Shown here: in pieces, positions 9,148 to 17,799 of the stretch
Layout of the letters: every line of letters starts with the position of its first letter
Numbering within the stretch: position 1 is the first letter of the stretch
Source: Paraburkholderia sp. CNPSo 3272
GTDB taxonomy: Bacteria; Pseudomonadota; Gammaproteobacteria; Burkholderiales; Burkholderiaceae
DNA length: 64,000 nucleotides
Direction of reading: 5' to 3'
NCBI RefSeq assembly: GCF_024206495.1
Contig: NZ_JAMBPQ010000027.1
Location: 32,388 to 96,387, forward strand
Notes under the pieces: model-generated
Database searches by the model: none
What the model was told of the DNA's origin: nothing
What the model saw: only the letters and a program-made list of their open reading frames with translations
Translations under genes and position numbers: made by a program

Positions 9148-9564
9148 TCAGGCGTCGAGCGCGACGAGCGCCTCGCCTGACAGCTTGATTTCGCCTTGTG
9201 CGTCGCGCGTGGTGAGCGCGACCTTGACGGTGCGTGCCGTCTCGTCACGTTCGGTGACGACGCCGCTGCAGGTGATGGCGTCGCCCACCTGCGTAATCGC
9301 CGCGAAGCGCACCGAGAACTCGCGGATGGCCTGCTGCGGCACCCAGTTCGTGAGTAGCCGCCCGAGATACGCCATCGAAAGCATGCCGTGCGCGAACACG
9401 TCGGGCATGCCGGCACGGCGCGCGAAGTCCAGATCGACGTGAATCGGGTTGTGGTCGCCGGAAGCGCCCGCGTAAAGCGCGAGCGTGAGGCGCGTGAGCG
9501 GCGGCGCGACGAACGACGGCAACGCGCTGCCTACGGCGAGGTCGTTCAAACGAATCGATTGCAT
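9148..9564 (-). CDS. MaoC-like (R)-hydratase with intact catalytic motif
   Basis: A 138-residue single hot-dog domain. The hydratase-2 motif is complete: YAGASGDHNPIHVDLDFA followed by the glycine and HGMLSMA, giving the Asp and His needed to add water to a 2-enoyl-CoA. The adjacent gene 9584-10030 encodes another hot-dog protein without that motif. Together they look like the two halves of a heteromeric MaoC enoyl-CoA hydratase, as in ChsH1-ChsH2 of steroid side-chain breakdown. The start ATG lies at 9562-9564, after an AGGAGCC ribosome site. Confidence 0.88.
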   Translation of the reverse strand: MQSIRLNDLAVGSALPSFVAPPLTRLTLALYAGASGDHNPIHVDLDFARRAGMPDVFAHGMLSMAYLGRLLTNWVPQQAIREFSVRFAAITQVGDAITCSGVVTERDETARTVKVALTTRDAQGEIKLSGEALVALDA

Positions 9565-9583
9565 GTTGGCTCCTGCTTTTCTA

Positions 9584-10030
9584 TCAACCGTTGCGCACGA
9601 CGATCACGCTGCGCAGGTCTGCAACGGGCGCGTCGTCCTGTGCGTTCGTCACGCGCGTTTCGCGTACGACGAATTCCAGTGCGCCGCCCTTCTTGCCGTA
9701 AATGTCCGCGATGCGCGTTTCGAATGCGAGGCATTCGCCCGCAAACGCCATGCGGTGATAGCGGAATCGCTGTTCGCCGTGCAGTACGCGGGCGAGGTCG
9801 ATATTCAGGCGCTCGACGGTCGCGCGCGGATTGGGCGATTCCATTTCGAGGCAGAACAGGAACGTGGGCGGCACGGGCAGCGCGGGATAGCCGGCTTCCC
9901 TCGCGGCCTCGTCGTCGAGATAACGACGGTCCGTCTGACCGGTCGCCTTCGCGAAGAAGCGAAGGCGGCCCGCCTCGACGAGTGCCGTGTGGCGCGAGAT
10001 CAGCGCGCCGATATGGCTTTTGTCGATCAT
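9584..10030 (-). CDS. MaoC-like N-terminal (FAS1-type dehydratase) domain protein
   Basis: The start is the ATG of MIDKSHIGALI (complement of 10028-10030), giving 148 residues; upstream in-frame sequence is just the end of the thiolase gene read in another frame. The protein contains the hot-dog segment with PPTFLFCLEME and LHGEQRFRYHRMAFAGE, typical of the MaoC_dehydrat_N family, but lacks the catalytic Asp and His of hydratase 2. Such halves bind the bulky acyl chain while the partner supplies catalysis. It is separated from the thiolase stop by 14 bases and from the partner by 19 bases. Confidence 0.87.
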   Translation of the reverse strand: MIDKSHIGALISRHTALVEAGRLRFFAKATGQTDRRYLDDEAAREAGYPALPVPPTFLFCLEMESPNPRATVERLNIDLARVLHGEQRFRYHRMAFAGECLAFETRIADIYGKKGGALEFVVRETRVTNAQDDAPVADLRSVIVVRNG

Positions 10031-10044
10031 CGTCGGGCCTCGCG

Positions 10045-11229
10045 TTACTGGCGCTCGTAGAGCGTGACCACGCACGCGCCGCCGAGGCCGAGGTTGTGCT
10101 GCAGACCGAAGCGCGCGCCGGCGACCTGGCGGTCCTGCGCTTGCCCACGCAGTTGCCACACGAGTTCGGTGCATTGCGCAAGACCCGTTGCGCCCAGCGG
10201 ATGGCCCTTCGAAAGCAGGCCGCCCGACGGGTTCGTGACGACGCGGCCGCCATAGGTGTTGTCGCCATCGAGAATGAACTTCTCGGCCGTGCCCTCGGGC
10301 GTGAGGCCGAGCCCTTCGTAGGTGATCAATTCGTTTGCCGTAAAGCAGTCGTGCAGTTCGACCACCTGAATATCTTCGGGGCCGACGCCCGCCTTTTCAT
10401 ACACCTGTTGCGCGGCGGCACGCGTCATGTCGTAGCCCACCACCTTGCGCATGTCGCCTTCGTCGAACGTGCTGTTGCGGTCCGTCGTCATCGCCTGGGC
10501 CTTGATGACCACGCGCGTGTCGAGTCCGTGCTTCTTCGCAAACGCTTCGGAGCAGACGATCGCCGCCGCCGCGCCGCACGTGGGCGGGCAGCACTGCAAG
10601 CGCGTGAGCGGATCGAAGACGGCGGGCGAAGCCATCACTTCTTCGAGCGTCACGGTGTTGCGAAACACGGCGAAGGGGTTGCGCGCGGCGTGCTGGCGCG
10701 CTTTCACGGAAATACGGCCGAACGTTTCGGGCTTGATGTCGTATTCCTTCATGTAGGCACGGCCGGCGCCGCCGAAGAACTGCGCCGCGCGCGGCGCGGT
10801 TTCGTCGAAGCCCTGCACCTCGAGCATGGTCTTGACGAAGCGCTCCATCGGCGTGGGGCGGTCGGTGTATGCGCCCTTGAGCGCGCCGGGCACCATCTGT
10901 TCGAAGCCGAGCGCGATGGCGCATTCCACGGCCCCGCTTTCCACGGCCTGGCGCGCGAGGAAGAGCGCGGTGGAACCCGTCGCGCAGTTGTTGTTGACGT
11001 TTACGACCGGAATGCCCGTGAGGCCCACGCCATAGATGGCGGCCTGCCCGCAGGTCGAATCGCCGAACACGTAGCCCACATAGGCCTGCTCGACTAGCGC
11101 GTAGTCGATGCGCGCGTCGGCAAGCGCCGCCTTCGCGGCATTGGCGCCCATCGTGGCGTAGTCGTCGCTCGCGCCGGGCTTGGTGAACGGAATCATGCCG
11201 ACGCCGGCTACTACAACCTTGTTGCTCAT
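10045..11229 (-). CDS. SCP-x type thiolase / lipid-transfer protein
   Basis: A 394-residue thiolase-fold protein. Cys82 in NNNCATGS is the acyl-accepting nucleophile, SKGHPLGATG carries the active-site His, and the C-terminus has QHNLGLGGACVVTLY. This final motif is that of the sterol-carrier-protein-x thiolases, which cleave 3-keto acyl-CoAs with a 2-methyl branch. No DUF35 partner gene lies beside it, which argues for a thiolase more than for an Ltp2-type aldolase. It should perform the last, chain-shortening step of the pathway encoded by this block. Confidence 0.9.
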   Translation of the reverse strand: MSNKVVVAGVGMIPFTKPGASDDYATMGANAAKAALADARIDYALVEQAYVGYVFGDSTCGQAAIYGVGLTGIPVVNVNNNCATGSTALFLARQAVESGAVECAIALGFEQMVPGALKGAYTDRPTPMERFVKTMLEVQGFDETAPRAAQFFGGAGRAYMKEYDIKPETFGRISVKARQHAARNPFAVFRNTVTLEEVMASPAVFDPLTRLQCCPPTCGAAAAIVCSEAFAKKHGLDTRVVIKAQAMTTDRNSTFDEGDMRKVVGYDMTRAAAQQVYEKAGVGPEDIQVVELHDCFTANELITYEGLGLTPEGTAEKFILDGDNTYGGRVVTNPSGGLLSKGHPLGATGLAQCTELVWQLRGQAQDRQVAGARFGLQHNLGLGGACVVTLYERQ

Positions 11230-11288
11230 TTTGGATACCTGATTAAGTGAGATTGCAAGTTAACGATGACGATGCCCACCCGTGCGGA

Positions 11289-12845
11289 TCAGCCCACCTG
11301 TCTTGACTGGCTCTGCCAGTACGGCGCGCGCAGATCGCGCTTGAGAATTTTGCCGGCGGCCGAAAGCGGGAGCGCCTCGCGGAACTCGATACTCTTCGGG
11401 CACTTGTAGCCGGCGATGAACTGGCGGCAGTGCTCGCGCAGCGCCGCTTCGTCCACGTCACTGCCGCTGCGTGCGACGACCACGGCGTGCACGGCTTCGC
11501 CCCAGCGCGCATCGGGAACGCCGATCACGGCGCATTGCGCAACGGCGGGATGACGCGAGAGCACGTTCTCGACTTCGGCGGAATAGACGTTCTCGCCGCC
11601 GGTCACGATCATGTCCTTCATGCGATCGACGATGAAGAGGTAGCCGTTTTCGTCCATATAGGCGCCGTCGCCTGTATGCAGCCAGCCGCCGCGCAGCGCC
11701 TCGCGCGTTTCTTTGGGCTTGTTCCAGTAGCCGAGCATGACGTTCGCGCCGCGCACGGCGATCTCGCCCACGGTATTGCGTGGTACTTCCACGCCTTCGC
11801 CGTCGACGATCTTGACGCTCACGCCGTAGCCCGCACGCCCGGCCGAGCGGTAAAGGCCGCTCGCCCGCCCTTCGGGGCCGTGATTCTTGGGCGGATTGAC
11901 CGACACCACGGGAGACGCCTCCGTGAGACCGTAAGCGTGAAAGAACTCGATGCCGGGCAGCGCGGCGAGCGCGGCGTCGAGCACGCCCGCGGCGATCGGC
12001 GATGCGCCGTAATAGATGCGCCTGAGCGAAGAAAGATCGCGCCGCTTGAAGTCGGGGTGCTCCAGCACGGCCTGCAACATGGTCGGCACGAGCAGGATTT
12101 CGTCCACGCGGTTGCGCTCGATCGCTTCGAGCACCGCGCGCGGCTCGAAGGTGGGCACCACCACGTGCGTGTCGCCGGCCACGAAATGGCCCACGGCGCG
12201 CGCCATCGCCGCCGTGTGGAAAAGCGGCGCCGCATGCAGCGAAACGGCGTGCGCGTAGTCGCGGAACTCCGCCATGCGCGAAGTCGCCGACGACCACAGG
12301 TTCAGGTGCGACTGCATCACGCCCTTGGGCCGGCCCGTCGTGCCGCCCGTGTACATGATGGTCGCGAGGTCGTTGCCGCCGCGAAACGCGTCTGCCACAG
12401 GCTGCGCTTCGGCGATCAGCGCCTCGTAAGCGAGCATGCCGGACGGCGCGTCGCGCTCGCCGGTATAGACGAGCGTCGGGCGATGCGCGGCGCTCGCCGC
12501 AATGTCCCCGGCGAGCGGCAGGAAGTGGTCGTCCACCAGCAGGATGCGCGTGTCGCAGTCATCGAGCGAATAGACGATCTCGGGCACGCTCCAGCGAATA
12601 TTCACGGGGTTGAGCACGCCGCCGCCCCACCACACGCCGAGCATGTATTCGAGGTAGCGGTCGGAATTGAGCGCGAGCATGCCCACGCGGTCGCCCGCGC
12701 CCATACCGAGTGACTGGAGCGCGCCGGCTAGCCGCGCCACGCGGTCGCCCAGCTGCGCGAAAGTTCGCGTGCGCTCGCCGAAGCGGATCGCGACTTCCGC
12801 CGGGTGTTGCTGCACGCAGCGATGCAGGCCTTGTGTGAGGTACAT
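11289..12845 (-). CDS. AMP-binding acyl-CoA synthetase
   Basis: The ATG at 12843-12845 gives a 518-residue protein starting MYLTQGLHRCVQQHP, with CGGAGA upstream; the frame stays open further upstream but without family features. Motifs in order: the A3 phosphate loop TIMYTGGTTGRPKG (about 163-175), the A5 region YGLTEASPV, GWLHTGDGAYMDENGY with the ribose-binding Asp, DRMKDMIVTGGENVYS, and the C-terminal Lys in SAAGKILKRDLR. It activates a carboxylic acid as its CoA thioester. Being the first gene of the minus-strand block, it probably feeds the dehydrogenase-hydratase-thiolase set downstream. Confidence 0.92.
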   Translation of the reverse strand: MYLTQGLHRCVQQHPAEVAIRFGERTRTFAQLGDRVARLAGALQSLGMGAGDRVGMLALNSDRYLEYMLGVWWGGGVLNPVNIRWSVPEIVYSLDDCDTRILLVDDHFLPLAGDIAASAAHRPTLVYTGERDAPSGMLAYEALIAEAQPVADAFRGGNDLATIMYTGGTTGRPKGVMQSHLNLWSSATSRMAEFRDYAHAVSLHAAPLFHTAAMARAVGHFVAGDTHVVVPTFEPRAVLEAIERNRVDEILLVPTMLQAVLEHPDFKRRDLSSLRRIYYGASPIAAGVLDAALAALPGIEFFHAYGLTEASPVVSVNPPKNHGPEGRASGLYRSAGRAGYGVSVKIVDGEGVEVPRNTVGEIAVRGANVMLGYWNKPKETREALRGGWLHTGDGAYMDENGYLFIVDRMKDMIVTGGENVYSAEVENVLSRHPAVAQCAVIGVPDARWGEAVHAVVVARSGSDVDEAALREHCRQFIAGYKCPKSIEFREALPLSAAGKILKRDLRAPYWQSQSRQVG

Positions 12846-13210
12846 GGTGTCTCCGAGCTTTCTTGTGTCGTTCTGGCTGCGCCGGGTGATCGTCGGTCGT
12901 TCGCTGGTCGGTCGATCGTCGCGCGGATGCCGTGAAGTCGATATCACTTTAGGCGCACGCCGGCCCGCTGTCCTGAGCCGAAGGGAGGATTTTAGGATGC
13001 GTTCGCGAATCGTTCGAAAGGAGTACGACGCCGGGCCGCCGCTGTGGAACAATGGCCTGACGGTTGCACGAGCAACGCAAAAAACAGGGCGCGACCATTC
13101 GCGCCAGCAATAACGAACCGAATGAGACAGGTCCGCCGCCCGCCCAACCCGCGCGGCTGGCGGCCCCGCAAGGCGCGCCGCCGCGCGCGCCGCAGAAGGA
13201 AACAGCGCCT
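12846..13210. promoter_or_regulatory. Divergent intergenic region between the beta-oxidation block and its LAL-type regulator
   Basis: About 365 bases without a convincing gene separate the synthetase (minus) and the MalT-like regulator (plus). It holds the 13-base ACTTTAGGCGCAC motif at 12946-12958, related to the one at 4386-4398. It also contains short direct repeats GGTCG (around 12892-12914, as in CGGTCGTTCGCTGGTCGGTCG). I could not identify a convincing -35/-10 pair. Promoters for both directions must lie here. Confidence 0.4.
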
Positions 13211-15956
13211 GTGAACATCGTCGATGCCCACGCCGCAAGCGGCCATCAGAATCCTCCCCGCGGGATCGTCGCGTCGAAGCTGACGCCGCCCGCAGACAGC
13301 CCGTCGCATCTGTTGCGTATGCAACTGATCGAGACGATTGAAGGCGCCCACACGGCGCGCCTCGTGCTGATCCGCGCTTCGGCCGGCTTCGGCAAGACCA
13401 CACTGCTGCAGCAATACGCCGCGCACTGCCGCGCCCATCGCCGCGAGGTGGCGTGGCTGCGCCTCGACGCCGCCGACAACGACTTCGGGCGCTTCCTGCT
13501 GCATCTCGACGCCGCGCTGCCAGGCACACGCACGCCGCGCGCGCTTACGCTCGACCCGGAAACGTTCGCGTCGAGCCTGATCGAGCGCGTGGCGGCGCAC
13601 GGCAACCCGCTCGCCATCCTGCTCGACGACTTCGAGTCGGTCCAAAGCCCCACCGTGCTCGCTTTCATGCAGGACCTGATCGCCTCCCTGCCGCCCGGCA
13701 ACCCGCTCGTGGCCGCCTCGCGCGTGACGCCCGAACTCGGCATCGGGCGCATCCGCGCGCGCGGCGAGCTGCTCGACATCAATCCCGCCGCGCTGCGCTT
13801 CACGCTCGCGGAGGCGAGCGCGTTCATCCGCGAGAAATGCGCGCTGCCGCTGCGCGACGCCGATATCGCCACGCTGCATCGCTGCACCGAAGGCTGGGCG
13901 ACGGCCATTTATCTGGCCACGCTCTCGCTGCGCACGCGCACCGACCATGCGGCCTTCGTGGCCTCGTTTTCGGGCACGAACCTCGAACTCGCGGAATATC
14001 TCGCCGAGGACATCCTCGCCCGGCAATCCGAAGCGTGCCGCTCGTTCCTGCTGGAAACGAGCACGCTGCCGCAGTTCTGCGCCGCGCTTTGCGACGTCGC
14101 CACCGGACGCAACGACAGCCGCGAGATGCTGGACTATCTGGAGCGCGCCAATCTCTTTCTCGTGCCGCTCGACGGCGAGCGCAGCTGGTACCGCTATCAC
14201 CGGCTGTTCGCGAGCTTCCTGCAGCATCGCCTGCGTGCGGCGCAGCCGGAACGTGAACGCGAGGTGCACGGGGCGGCCGCGCGCTGGTATCTCGACGGGC
14301 AACGCCCCGTGCCCGCCATCGATCATTTGCTCGACGCGGGCGACGAAGCCGGCGCGCTCGCCGAAATCGCGAGCCATTCGCGGGCGTTGCTAGGCAGCGG
14401 CCGGCTGCGCCTGTTGATGCGCTGGCTGGACCGCATCGGCGCGGCGCGGCTCGCCACGCGTCCCGACGTCGGCCTCACCTATGCATGGGTGCTGCTCCTG
14501 AACCACCGCTATGCGGACGCCATGCGCACGACGCAGAGCATTGTCGACGGCAGCCTCGGGCAGCCCAATCAGGACAGCGTCGCCCTCGTGGCCGAAGCGA
14601 TTCGCGGCGTGCTGCTCGCGATCACCGACCAGGTCGAGGCATGCGCGCAAACGAGCGCCGCCCTGCTCGATCGGCTGCCCGACCGTGCGAACTTCTCGTT
14701 CTACAGCCTCACGAATTCGCTCGCGTTCAGCTACGTCTGCACCGATCGCTACGACGAGGCGCGCGGCGTGCTCTCGCGTGCGTTGCGGCGCACGCATGAT
14801 CATCCGTATGTCGTGATGCGCACGATGTCGGAAACCATCGAAGGAATCATCGATCTGGTGCAGGGTCGGCTTGGCACGGCGCTGGCGCGGCTCGAAATTT
14901 CGGCCGCCAACGCCACGGCGAACCGCACCGTGGACTCGGGCGGCGGCCGCACCAGCGTGGACGGCGTGCGCTCGCTCGCGCTCTACGAGAAAAACGCGCT
15001 CGACGAAATGAAGCATCTGCTCGCCGACGCCCTGCCGCGCGCCAAGCGCGTGGGTGTGACCGACGGGTTGATCGCCACGCATGTGCTCTCGGCGCGCGCG
15101 GCGCTCATCGAAGGCAATGTCGAGCAGTGGTTGCGCCTGCTCGCCGAACTCGAACAGTTGGGCCGCGCGGTCGAATCGGACCGCGCCGTGAGCGCCGCAT
15201 GGCTCGAACGCACGCGCGTCGCCACGCTCGAAGGCCGCTTCGACGCCGCCGAGCAGGCGCTGCGCGCGGCCACGTTGCACGCGGACTGGGCGCGCCCCGG
15301 GGTCTCCTATCATGCGAGCGAGATCGACGAACCGGTGATCGCGCGCTGCCGCCTCGATATCGCGCAGGGACGCTACGCCACCGCGTGCGCGGCGCTGAGC
15401 GAAGCCCTCGCGCAGGCGATCGCGCGCCGGCGTCATTGGCGCGCGCTGAAGTTGCGGGTCTTGCTCGCACTCGCGCTCGACGGCAACGGCGAGCGCACGG
15501 CCGCCTTCGACACGCTCACGGATGCGCTGCGCATGGCGAGCCACGAAGGGTTCGTGCGCGCGTTCCTCGACGAAGGCGAAGCGCTCATGCGCCTGCTGGG
15601 CGCGTGGGCCGAGCGTGGCCCGACGCAGATCGGCTCGCTTGGCGTGGTGCCCGCGTTCGTCGCGCAGTTGCTGCACGGCGTGGCGCCCGCTCACGCGCGC
15701 ATGGCGGACTCAGCGGCGGGCGCCGCCGATCTCTCGCCCTACGGCCGCGGATTCACCCGCCGACGCGCTAACGGCGCGTGAGCTTGACGTGCTGCGCATG
15801 CTTTCGGCAGGCCACCGCAACCGCGTGATCGCGGAAAAGCTGTTCGTCTCCGAGCTGACGGTGAAGTCGCATCTTCGCAAGATCAACGCCAAGCTCGGCG
15901 CGGGCAATCGTACCCAGGCGGTCGCCATCGGCCGCGCGAAAGGGCTGATTCCTTGA
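13211..15956 (+). pseudogene. MalT-like LuxR-family (LAL) regulator split by a frameshift before its DNA-binding domain
   Basis: The GTG at 13211 (VNIVDAHAAS), preceded by AAGGAAA, opens an 856-residue frame ending at 15781. It has a P-loop ASAGFGKTT near residues 57-65, a D-rich Walker B (AILLDDFESV), and a long helical repeat region, as in MalT and AlkS. The frame ends in a non-family tail (FTRRRANGA). In the +1 frame, overlapping this tail, runs ADALTARELDVLRML, then VIAEKLFVSELTVKSHLRKI, up to a TGA at 15954-15956. That is a complete LuxR helix-turn-helix. One extra base around 15735-15765 explains the split. It may be a real null mutation, a sequence error in a C/G run, or a programmed shift. 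The gene is divergent from, and likely regulates, the beta-oxidation block. Confidence 0.8.
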
Positions 15957-15972
15957 TTGCGGAACCCGGACA

Positions 15973-16446
15973 ATGAACGATCGCCTGCCCGTGAATGACA
16001 TTCCGACGAACGTTGCTCACGCAACCATGGAAAGTAAAGACGACGCCCCGCCGCCCGGCTTCGTGGCGTTGCCCTTTCGCTCTGGCTATATGGGTCAATT
16101 CGGCACGCTTTACTTCGACGAAGCCCGCGGCGTGATCGGAACGCGCGTGGGCGAGCGCCATTTGAACAATCTGGATATCGCGCACGGCGGCATGCTGGCC
16201 ACGCTCGCCGACACCGCCATTGGCGCGGCCATGATACGCGCGGCGGGACGCGAACGCCCCGCGGTGACGGCCCATCTGGGCCTCGATTACCTCGGTTCCG
16301 TGCGTCCCGGCGACTGGCTCGAAGCGCACGTGGCGCTCGACAAAATGGGCGCGCGCTTGCGCTTTGCCACCTGCCGCCTGATGGTGGACGAGCGCTGCGT
16401 GCTCAAGGCTAACGCGACCTTCGCGGTACTGAACGCACCGGCCTGA
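15973..16446 (+). CDS. PaaI/YbgC-like hot-dog acyl-CoA thioesterase
   Basis: A 157-residue protein with a hot-dog core. The stretch NNLDIAHGGMLATLADTAIG carries the HGG motif and acidic residue of PaaI-type thioesterases; VTAHLGLDYLGSVRPGDWLEA follows as usual. It would hydrolyse an acyl-CoA, perhaps to release CoA from dead-end thioesters. It starts 17 bases after the regulator's stop, so it could be co-transcribed with it. The ribosome site is weak (CCGGACA), and a second Met at residue 19 could also serve as start. Confidence 0.85.
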   Translation: MNDRLPVNDIPTNVAHATMESKDDAPPPGFVALPFRSGYMGQFGTLYFDEARGVIGTRVGERHLNNLDIAHGGMLATLADTAIGAAMIRAAGRERPAVTAHLGLDYLGSVRPGDWLEAHVALDKMGARLRFATCRLMVDERCVLKANATFAVLNAPA

Positions 16447-16469
16447 GCGCCGAGCCCGGACAGCATGAC

Positions 16470-16495
16470 GCCGCCGCCCCTTTCGAGGCGGCGGC
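16470..16495. terminator. GC-rich hairpin between the thioesterase and CsbD genes
   Basis: GCCGCCGC (16470-16477) and GCGGCGGC (16488-16495) form a perfect 8-bp stem with a 10-base loop. It lies between convergent genes and could stop both transcripts. No run of T follows on either side, so it is a weak candidate for intrinsic termination. Confidence 0.4.
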
Positions 16496-16517
16496 GCGGT
16501 GGGTTACCCATCGTTTA

Positions 16518-16715
16518 TCAGTGATGGCGCTTCACGTCCTTCGCCATATCCTTTGCGGCCTCCTTCACATCGCCGACATTCTTGCGTGCCTGGCCAGTTT
16601 CCTGCTGGAGGTCCCCCTTCACTTCGCGCGCCGGGTTGTCGGTTGCGCGGCCCACGGCCTCATTGACCTTGCCCTTCACCTTTTCAGCCGTGCCCTTCAC
16701 CTGGTCCTTGTTCAT
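16518..16715 (-). CDS. CsbD family stress-response protein
   Basis: The ATG at 16713-16715 opens a 65-residue protein MNKDQVKGTAEKVKGKVNEA with the CsbD pattern of charged helices: KGK.NEA.G..T.NP, then EVKGDLQQETGQARKNVGDVK. It ends in a basic KDVKRHH. CsbD proteins are small, soluble, hydrophilic and induced by general stress; their molecular role is not known. It stands alone, convergent with the thioesterase, with its own upstream region of about 100 bases after the cyo operon. Confidence 0.9.
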   Translation of the reverse strand: MNKDQVKGTAEKVKGKVNEAVGRATDNPAREVKGDLQQETGQARKNVGDVKEAAKDMAKDVKRHH

Positions 16716-16819
16716 GGTCACACTCCACGTAAAAGCGACGGTGTGTCGCGACGCTTCGTATAGCGCATGCAGCGTGCCCGGAGCGCGCGGCGCGGTATTG
16801 AGGGTCACTACGTAACGGC

Positions 16820-17194
16820 TCAGTCGTGCGCCATGGCGCGGCCGATCGAGATCTGCGTGGGCATCATGTTGACGTTGGCGTTGTGCATGACCCACAGCGA
16901 AAGCCCGACGATCACCGCGATCAGGAACGCCGTGCAGATGAAAATGCCCGTGTTGGCGCGCTGGCTGCGCGACGCGCCGATATGCAGGAAATACACGAGT
17001 TGCACGACGAGTTGCGCGACGCAGAGCACGACGATGGCCGCAAGCCCGAAGCCCGGCGAAACGACTCGAAACATCACCACGCCGAACGACGCGAGCGTCA
17101 GCACGAGCGAAAGCACGGTGCCGATCATGTAGCCCTTGAAGCTGCCGTGCGACGCGTCATGCACGGCGTGGTGTGTGGCATGGGAGTGGCTCAC
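16820..17194 (-). CDS. cyoD: Cytochrome bo(3) ubiquinol oxidase subunit IV
   Basis: The product is 124 residues, starting at a GTG (complement of 17192-17194) that overlaps the cyoC stop (GTGA). After a His-rich N-terminus (SHSHATHHAVHDASHG) come SFKGYMIGTVLSLVLTLASF and two further membrane helices, including QLVVQLVYFLHIG, a CyoD hallmark. Subunit IV helps assemble the copper site in subunit I. It is the last gene of cyoABCD; no cyoE follows, so heme O synthase must be supplied from elsewhere. Confidence 0.93.
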   Translation of the reverse strand: MSHSHATHHAVHDASHGSFKGYMIGTVLSLVLTLASFGVVMFRVVSPGFGLAAIVVLCVAQLVVQLVYFLHIGASRSQRANTGIFICTAFLIAVIVGLSLWVMHNANVNMMPTQISIGRAMAHD

Positions 17195-17796
17195 AGGAAA
17201 CCTCGCAGGTAAACAAACGTAAATACACAGATCCACACGAGATCGAGAAAGTGCCAAAAGAGGCTCAGGCAGGCAAGACGGCGGCGGATCGTCCCGGTCA
17301 GACCGAACTTGAAGGTCTGGTGCATCATGATCGCAATCCACAACAGTCCCGCCGTGACGTGCAGGCCGTGCGTGCCGACCAGCGTGAAGTACGCCGAAAG
17401 ATAGGCGCTCGTGCCGGGCCCCGCTCCATCGGCGATGAGCTTGGCGAACTCGTTCACCTCCATCGCGACGAAGCCCGCGCCGAACAGGAACGTGACGGCG
17501 AGCCACACGATCACCTGGCCGCGCCGCTGCGCGTAAAGATTCAGCATGGCCATGCCGAAGGTGACGCTGCTCGCGAGCAGCAGCAGCGTTTCGCCCAGCA
17601 CGTAGGGCAGTTCGAACAGATCCCTTGCGCCCGGACCGCCTGCCGTCGCATTCGCGAGCACGCCGAACGTGGCGAAGAGCGTCGCGAAGATGAGGCAATC
17701 GCTCATCAGGTAGATCCAGAAGCCCAGCGTGGTTTTGGTGCTGTCGTCGTGATCGTGACCATGACCATGGGCGTGAGTAGTAGCAGCGTGAGCCAT
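17191..17796 (-). CDS. cyoC: Cytochrome bo(3) ubiquinol oxidase subunit III
   Basis: A 201-residue membrane protein of the heme-copper oxidase subunit III family with five predicted helices. The N-terminus is His/Asp-rich (HAHGHGHDHDDSTK). TTLGFWIYLMSDCLIFATLF marks the first helix, and LVGTHGLHVTAGLLWIAIMM the conserved His-containing helix. It is four bases from cyoB and overlaps cyoD by four, so all are in one transcript. The subunit stabilises the oxidase in the cytoplasmic membrane. Confidence 0.95.
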   Translation of the reverse strand: MAHAATTHAHGHGHDHDDSTKTTLGFWIYLMSDCLIFATLFATFGVLANATAGGPGARDLFELPYVLGETLLLLASSVTFGMAMLNLYAQRRGQVIVWLAVTFLFGAGFVAMEVNEFAKLIADGAGPGTSAYLSAYFTLVGTHGLHVTAGLLWIAIMMHQTFKFGLTGTIRRRLACLSLFWHFLDLVWICVFTFVYLRGFL

Positions 17797-17799
17797 GGT

